Assembly: GCA_018287875.1 (NCBI GenBank) | Contig: JAGVVL010000009.1 | Span: forward strand, 4,278,001 to 4,342,000 | Direction of reading: 5' to 3' | DNA from: Nigrospora sphaerica | Taxonomy: Eukaryota > Ascomycota > Sordariomycetes > Amphisphaeriales > Apiosporaceae | DNA: 64,000 nucleotides | Part shown: positions 58,555 through 64,000 of the stretch, one piece after another | Numbering within the stretch: the stretch's first letter is position 1 | Layout: each line of letters opens with the position of its first letter | Program-made: the position numbers and the translations under genes | The notes under the pieces: model-generated | The model's database searches: none | Seen by the model: only the letters and a program-made list of their open reading frames with translations | Told to the model about the DNA's origin: nothing

Positions 58555-59875
58555 ATGGCGACCCAGACGCCCGTAACAGGGCCCGCCGAGCAGACAAAAA
58601 CGGGCGACCCCAAGGACTACGCCGCCGACAAGTTCACGCCGCCGGCCCTGGAGGCACAGAACCACGACGCGGGCATCGAAGGCAACGATGGCCGGGAGAA
58701 ATCCGTCTTCAAGGCGCTGGGGTGGCTCGACCGCTTCCTGGCCGTCTGGATCTTCTTGGCGATGCTCGTCGGCATCCTGCTGGGCAACTTTGTGCCGGAG
58801 ACGGGGCCGGCGCTGCAGAAGGGCAAGTTTGTGGGGGTGTCGGTGCCAATTGGTGAGCAAAATGACCACGGAACCACCCCCGTCCGGTTGGAGCTGCTGA
58901 CGGGGGCGTTTGGATAGCCATAGGGTTGCTCGTCATGATGTACCCTATCCTTTGCAAGGTTCGGTACGAGTCTTTGCACGAGATTCTGGGGCACAAGGGT
59001 ATGTGGAAGCAGATCTTGTTCAGTGTCTTTATGAACTGGATCGTGGCGCCGTTTCTAATGGTACGTAACCCCCCGCTTCAAGCCCGGTTACCGAGGATTG
59101 GTCCACTGACGCGTGCGCCGGGCAGCTCGCACTGGCCTGGGCCTTCCTGCCGGATGAGCCCGAGCTGCGCGCCGGGCTGATCCTCGTGGGGCTGGGACGG
59201 TGCATCGCCATGGTGCTGATCTGGACGGGCCTCGCGGGCGGCGACGGCGAGTACTGCGCCATCCTCGTGGCGGTCAACTCGATCCTCCAGATGGTGCTGT
59301 TCGCGCCGCTGGCGGTGCTGTTCATCGGCGTCATCAGCCACGGGGGAAACGACGACGGGCGGCTGCAAGTATCGTACGCCGTCGTGGCAACGAGCGTCGG
59401 CGTGTTCCTGGGAGTCCCGCTGGGCGCCGCCGTCGTTAGCCGCTTCGCGCTGCGTGCGCTCGCCGGCCCGGCTTGGTACGATACCGCCTTTCTGCCCTTT
59501 GTCGCGCCTTGGTCTCTCGTCGGCCTGCTGTACACCATCTTGGTGCTGTTCGCATCCCAGGGTCACCAGGTCGTGCACCAGATCGTCTCAGTCGTCCGCG
59601 TCGCCGCCCCGCTCGTCGTCTACTTCGTCGTCATCTTCTTCTTGACACTGGCTATCTCACGCCGGTTGGGTTTTGGCTACGCATTGTCGGCGACGCAGAG
59701 CTTCACCGCCGCGAGCAATAATTTCGAGCTAGCCATTGCCGTCGCCGTAGCCACCTTTGGGGCCCATAGTGACCAGGCGTTGGCGGCCACCGTCGGACCA
59801 TTGATCGAAGTACCGGTGCTGATAGGGCTGGTGTATGTCGTAAAACTGTTGGGAAGGCGCTATAGGTGGAAGTAG
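58555..59875 (+). CDS. ACR3: ACR3-type arsenite efflux permease
   Basis: Exons 58555-58852, 58918-59060 and 59126-59875 join to 396 residues. Both introns are 65 bp with CTGAC/ACTGAC branch sites. Joins give VPIAIGLLVMMYP and NWIVAPFLMLALAWAFLP, both family sequence. After a 50-residue hydrophilic N-terminus come about ten membrane spans. The key residues of ACR3 are present: Cys173 in GLGRCIAMVLIW (the essential span-4 cysteine), then GDGEYCAILVAVNS, TQSFTAASNNFELAIAVAVA, and Glu375 in GPLIEVPVLIG. ACR3 exports arsenite (and in yeast also antimonite) from the cytosol across the plasma membrane using the proton gradient. It is convergent with a bZIP gene 88 bp away; in yeast the bZIP regulator Arr1 also neighbours Arr3. 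The length equals the family norm and no defect is seen. Confidence 0.95.
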
Positions 59876-59963
59876 ATAGCGCCCTTGCCGTCAAACAAGC
59901 CTCGCCGCAGTAGCCATTAGAAAGTCTTAGCTTACTGACCCCCATCTGGATACCCACGAGTCG

Positions 59964-60994
59964 CTACCCGTGACGTTCCAACAACTCGAGTAGATCGAGG
60001 TTACTGATGAAGCACGGACCCTCTGTACCGCACGCTAGACTCGCGCGCGCTGCGGCCATGTCACCATGGCGGTATATCTCGGCGATGATGCTGGCTGCCG
60101 CATCACATGAAGTGACCATCTGACCCGACAGCCCAAGGGGCGCCGTACTGGCTGGCTGCTGCGGGGTTCTATTGCAGGATTGCCTCTGGGCACACGTCGC
60201 TGTTCTTGCGGTCTCTTGTCTGCACGGCACGGCCTGAGGGCCGCAGCCACCGCCCAAACTCGGGCCGCAGCGGCTGGTCTCGATTGTTCTAGTCTCTTCG
60301 TATGGGTACGACGGCGAAGGGGGTGTGTAGGGGACAGTTTTGGGGCACGTGGCTGGCGACGGGATGCTCCGTGTGAATATGGGGGAGCACGCCCGAGGTG
60401 GTGGGCTCTGGTCCGGATTCCAGTTTTGGTTTGGGTACTGGCTCTGGTTCCGGACAGGGTCCGGCATGGTTGGAAGCATGTAAGCCGTAGACCTCCCGGC
60501 CTCGGCGGGCTGGCGGGGTTCCATAGTCGCAGGTCGTGGGTAGCAGGGGTTCGAAACTCCGTGAGTGGGAGAGCGTCTGGGTTCATGTGCCGATTGTACT
60601 GTATCCCGCGGAGGGGGTTCACTTCGGCTCCAGCTATACGGATGGATGCCTGGGCCCGGAGCGCATCCGCGCGGCGGTGGGGTTGGCGGTAGAGCCAAAA
60701 AGGCATTGATCTCGTCGTCCGACACGCCGCGGAGAGCCAGCAGAGCCAGGAGCTTTTCGTTCTTGGTGGCCACGGCCCGCGCCGCCTCCTGTACCTCTAT
60801 AGTAGCTTGCACGCCGCGCCGCTCCATCTCGGTCAGCCGCTTCTCGAGGCCGGCGACGTATTCCCGATGGCGCTGGCGCGACAGCTGCTGGCTCTGCCGA
60901 TTGGCCTCTTTGTCGGCCGGCACCCTGATCTGTGCTGATCAGTTGTCGTTGCTCCTCCGGGCGGCGCAGATCCACGACCTACCTTTCTCGGCAT
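59964..60994 (-). CDS. bZIP transcription factor
   Basis: Exon 1 is only 12 bp (60983-60994, coding MPRK) and exon 2 is 59964-60929, giving 325 residues. The 53-bp intron has a GTAGGT donor and CACAG acceptor. The basic region shows the bZIP N-x7-R spacing, Asn14 and Arg22 in ANRQSQQLSRQRHREYV, followed by LEKRLTEMERRGVQ and QEAARAVATKNEKLLALLALRGVSDDEINAFL, a pattern shared by many fungal bZIP proteins. The middle is Pro/Ser/Arg-rich and unstructured. The C-terminus CDAAASIIAEIYRHGD...CFISNLDLLELLE is the conserved tail of the same fungal group, so the gene is complete. An ATG at 61111 in the same frame would add 39 residues to the N-terminus. It would be nuclear. Because it abuts ACR3, arsenic response is a fair but unproven guess. 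Confidence 0.8.
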
Positions 60995-62168
60995 CTTCGT
61001 GTTTCGGCTGGTCGTCTTTCCAGTAGCGTCTGTAGAGCTCCGCCTAATGGACTTAGCTGTGTCCGCCGCAAGCGTCGGGACGTATCTGCACTGCGGACGG
61101 GCGCGAGTCATGCAATCATGCCAGCGTCAAGGGAGGAGAGATTTGACTAAGCGCGACTTTGAACTTCGGCGCAGGTTTTTGTCGGTGAATCCGGCCCTGG
61201 CAGCAGCTGGGTCAACTCCACTAATCTAGATTCTCCTGATGATCCATTGATTTCTGGTAGTAGCTCGCGCTGCTGAAGGTGGGAAGTGGGCGAGGTGGGC
61301 TTTCTCATTCCGCACTCCGAGGCCCCCCCTCCACCAGCCTCATTTGGTCTCCTGAGGTATCGGGGTGTCTAGGCCGGCGTGTGTACAACTGCCCATGTAT
61401 AGGCAAGATCCATTCTGAGTTACCTTAGCTATAGGGCTCGTATTACATGGTGATAATAGGGTGTCGCCCACGGTCTCCCAGACATCATGACCTCACGGTT
61501 ATCATCAACTCCTCCAAGATAGCCAGTCGGGAAACCAGGCAATCTTTTCTCATTACCCAGGGCTAGTCGGTGACTGGCAAAGAAAAGTGGCGCGGTTGCC
61601 AAGTGGGTCACAGGCCGCCAACCTTGGCGCGGGAGATTCGAGTTGGATGGGCAAAGCTGAGGAGGTCCTTCCTCCCTTCTTGGCAGGTATACCTTCCGAC
61701 CTGCCGTAAGTGACCATGTTTTCTCGTGTGCCTGATGGATTGGGGTCGCGATGCCAATCTTTTCCATCCTCACCATCTTTCTTCGTACTTGCGGATTCCG
61801 TAGCAGGAAGCTCCGAGGCGGGTATCCAGTGACCTTGCAACTACCCGCCGTCTACACATTAGATGCGTCCATCTCTCACATCCACCACGGAATACAAGCG
61901 CACGCACATGAGAGGTTGAGGTTGTACCCGTCCCACTGTGAACGGTGGGCCTCGCGTATCCGCTGTACCGCCCTCGGCTCTCGATCGAGAAGCGAGTACC
62001 GATCAAGCTCCTGCATAATGTAACGGGCAGGAGGGACATCAGCCGTGATGCCTTCACACGCCAATAGCAGCGAGGCTATTCGCAAACCCCACGTCTGCCA
62101 CTGCGGACGGGCCTTCATAAGGAAGGAGCATTTGGTCCGCCACCAGGCCTCCCATAGCGGCGTCTCCC
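60995..62168. other. Intergenic region between bZIP and Zn2Cys6 genes
   Basis: About 1.2 kb, divergent (bZIP leaves leftward, Zn2Cys6 rightward), so it probably holds both promoters. A minus-strand coding-like frame enters from the right (61876-62262, listed separately). Otherwise nothing is recognised. Confidence 0.45.
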
Positions 62169-62262
62169 ATGTTTGCTCCATCTGCCGGAGGTCTTTCACT
62201 CGCAGGTGAGCGAAAACGCGCGCGTGGAGGCGAGCCGTGACACACAATTGCTGAACGAACAA
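61876..62262 (-). other. Coding-like minus-strand frame overlapping the Zn2Cys6 gene start
   Basis: A 128-residue frame without its own ATG at the front. The composition is protein-like over about 100 residues: DLRQMEQTWETPLWEAWW, KARPQWQTWGLRIASLLLA, RYIMQELDRYSLLDREPRAV and QRIREAHRSQWDGYNL. It could be the last exon or a relic of a gene running leftward, with upstream exons destroyed or overlapped by the Zn2Cys6 gene. The family is not identified. Chance is possible. Confidence 0.3.
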
Positions 62263-63946
62263 GCGACCTGCTCCGGCGCCACGTTCGAGGCCACACAGAG
62301 ACGAGCGGGCCCGGACGACGCATCCGTCAGGCGTGCGACGCCTGTCACGCTAGGAAAGTATGGCTTTGTTCGCATTTCCATGTCGCGCCAGGCTGATTGA
62401 TCCCGCGTCTCCGTAGATAAGATGCAATGGCGCAATCCCATGTCGCGCCTGCGTTGAACGGTCCATCACGTGCACCTTTCAAAGCGATGTACGTGCAGGT
62501 GGCCGAAGAGAAGACGCCGGCGATGCCCCATCCAGCCGCGAGACTGGACACCCAGACCCAGCGCAGGATGGCGAAAACGGTTTCGGTCCCAACACCTTTC
62601 TTGGGGACAAGTATGCCTTTTTACGTAGCTTGGTGGTCAGTAGTCGGGCGCAAGACGACAGCCAGCGCTCCGAACTGCAACTTGCGAAGCATCTCCTCGA
62701 GGCACCCAACGAGATGCAGACACTGCTGGAAGCCATAAAGGACGGCACCATGACATCGCTACATCCGCTCATTGAGACTTCGGGTCAATTCCGAGCCTGG
62801 GCAGAGCGGTGTTCTCAGTCGTATTTCGAGCGGTTCCACGAACCCTGGACCCTTCTCCATGCCCCGTCCTTCCGAGTAGGCACAGACGACCTCTTTGTGA
62901 CGGCATCTGTCATCCTGATGGGCCTTCTCGCCGATCGAGATATTGCCTCGCAGGTTGGAGACGCTGTCGAGGAGTGCCACCGCCTCATGGTGGATCGGCA
63001 TTTGCACAAGCTCGTAAGTAAGGCTTAACCCGTCGGTCCATTGGCCGCAAGGCTGCTCACGCTTCACCAGGTAGCCTCGGAGCCGGATGAGCACGCCACA
63101 CCGTGGCCTATAGATTGGTATCAAGCCGTCCTCCTCAGCATCGTCGCCGGTCTCTGCATCGGAGGCACGCGCATAGTCACCAAGATCCGGCTGCTCTGCG
63201 GGCTCTTCGTCGCTCATCTGAGATGCGTGGGCATCTTCGATTCCGAGGCGGCGGCGCACCAAGTCGCCAGGCATTTCCCCGGCTCATTTCCTCCATTCAA
63301 GGTCTGGGTCGTGGACAGGAGGGCCAGACTGATATCGTACCTCTTCAAAGCTGATGCGTTCTTATCGCTCGCATGCGGCCAGGCCCCCCACATGCAGTTG
63401 GAGGAACTCGACATTCTCGTGCCTCAGGCCTTTGGGCCGTGGAACGCGTTTGGGCTCGCAGTAGCGGCGAAGAGGTTGACGGCAGCAAACGAGCAACGCA
63501 TCTCACAGCATCTGCTAAGCCATCTGAATCAGCAAGGACCCGCGCCTACGGAGCTACTGGTCGAGGATATCGAGATCGGCCTGTGCGGGCTCACCCGTGA
63601 TGTGTGGGCGTGTGGTATGCAGAGGCGATCGGGGCGAGGCGACGGCGACGCCCAACATGTCGTGCTTAAGCGTCTCGATGGCTGGCGGCGCCAACTGGAA
63701 AGATTGCAAGCCTTAATGCAGCCCATGCCTGGTCCGGAATCTCGAGAGTCTCGTAACCTGCTTTGGGCTTACCGTGGCGATGACGATGAGCAACCAGAGA
63801 GCGAGTGGAAGGTATCGGCGGCCCTGAGGCTCAGGCGCAGGATCCGGCAGGCCTCGGGTTTCCATGACGCTCTCTACGCCCGCCTGCATGGTCAATCGTC
63901 CGAGAAACATTACGACCGGATCCGGAAAATCATCGGCGGCATATGA
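62169..63946 (+). CDS. Zn2Cys6 fungal transcription factor, four exons
   Basis: Exons 62169-62205, 62299-62357, 62417-63013 and 63071-63946 join to 522 residues. Splicing of exons 2 and 3 rebuilds a canonical binuclear zinc cluster: Cys25/28/35/41/44/51, spacing C-x2-C-x6-C-x5-C-x2-C-x6-C, read as ACDACHARK | IRCNGAIPCRACVERSITC. The flanking basic residues GRRIRQ precede it. After a linker come regions typical of the fungal regulatory middle domain (YFERFHEPWTLLHAPSF, VILMGLLADRD, then across the third intron PIDWYQAVLLSIVAGLCIGG). It would bind CGG-type DNA sites as a dimer in the nucleus. Exon 1 (MFAPSAGGLSLA) is the weakest part, chosen because GTGAGC at 62206 and ACAG at 62295-62298 keep frame and no ATG lies nearer. 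Targets unknown; ACR3 and the bZIP lie 2-4 kb to the left. Confidence 0.75.
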
Positions 63947-64000
63947 CCAACAGGGTTGTGCGTCGGCGTGGAGGTGATGATCGATTGAAAGTGTGCAGCG
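63947..64000. other. Right edge
   Basis: Fifty-four bases downstream of the Zn2Cys6 gene; too short to interpret. Confidence 0.5.

Noticed and set aside
60535..60565. tRNA T-arm-like sequence GGGGTTCGAAACTCC
   Set aside because: It lies inside the bZIP coding exon and has no other tRNA arms.

Overview
The window is nuclear DNA from a filamentous ascomycete (Pezizomycotina, most likely Sordariomycetes). The evidence is short 5' GT...AG introns of about 50-90 bp with CTRAC/CTGAC branch sites, GC-rich codon use, a two-exon eEF3 gene, an RNPS1-like SR protein, Zn2Cys6 and bZIP factors, GPI-type and small cysteine-rich secreted proteins, and many TAGGTA/TACCTA words in the intergenic DNA. I saw no bacterial genes, CRISPR array, rRNA or convincing tRNA. 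The species cannot be told from the sequence alone.

Layout: 0.4-1.8 kb F-box protein (-). 1.8-4.3 kb AT-rich gene-free DNA. 4.3-5.6 kb secreted ferritin-like (Rds1-type) protein (+). 6.1-7.0 kb Pro/Thr-rich GPI-type wall protein with 90-bp repeats (-). 7.0-10.3 kb gene-free DNA with CAG, CG and 14-bp tandem repeats. 10.3-13.9 kb an intronless four-domain fusion protein: methyltransferase, FAD oxidase, phosphomevalonate-kinase-like and APRT-like (-). 16.0-17.8 kb an eight-exon multi-span membrane protein (+), convergent with a two-exon LaeA-like methyltransferase (17.9-18.9 kb, -). 18.9-24.7 kb gene-poor. 24.7-25.7 kb RNPS1-like splicing factor (-). 27.4-32.4 kb a 1688-residue protein of unknown function (-). 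33.6-37.0 kb translation elongation factor 3 (-). 37-40.9 kb gene-poor. 40.9-43.1 kb fungal transcription-factor-domain protein (+), convergent with a DUF3237 protein (43.4-44.7 kb, -). 46.5-47.4 kb small coiled-coil protein (+). 47.4-58.5 kb is very gene-poor and holds one clear gene, a secreted protein made of three six-cysteine repeats (54.95-55.6 kb, +). 58.6-59.9 kb ACR3 arsenite efflux permease (+), convergent at 88 bp with a bZIP factor (59.96-61.0 kb, -). 62.2-63.9 kb a complete four-exon Zn2Cys6 transcription factor (+).

Most genes are independent housekeeping or accessory loci. The one plausible functional group is ACR3 with the bZIP and Zn2Cys6 regulators at the right end, which recalls the yeast arsenic locus (bZIP Arr1 next to Arr3). 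Exon models were built by hand from splice signals and reading-frame continuity. The most unusual coding content is the four-domain fusion enzyme and the triplicated cysteine-rich secreted protein.
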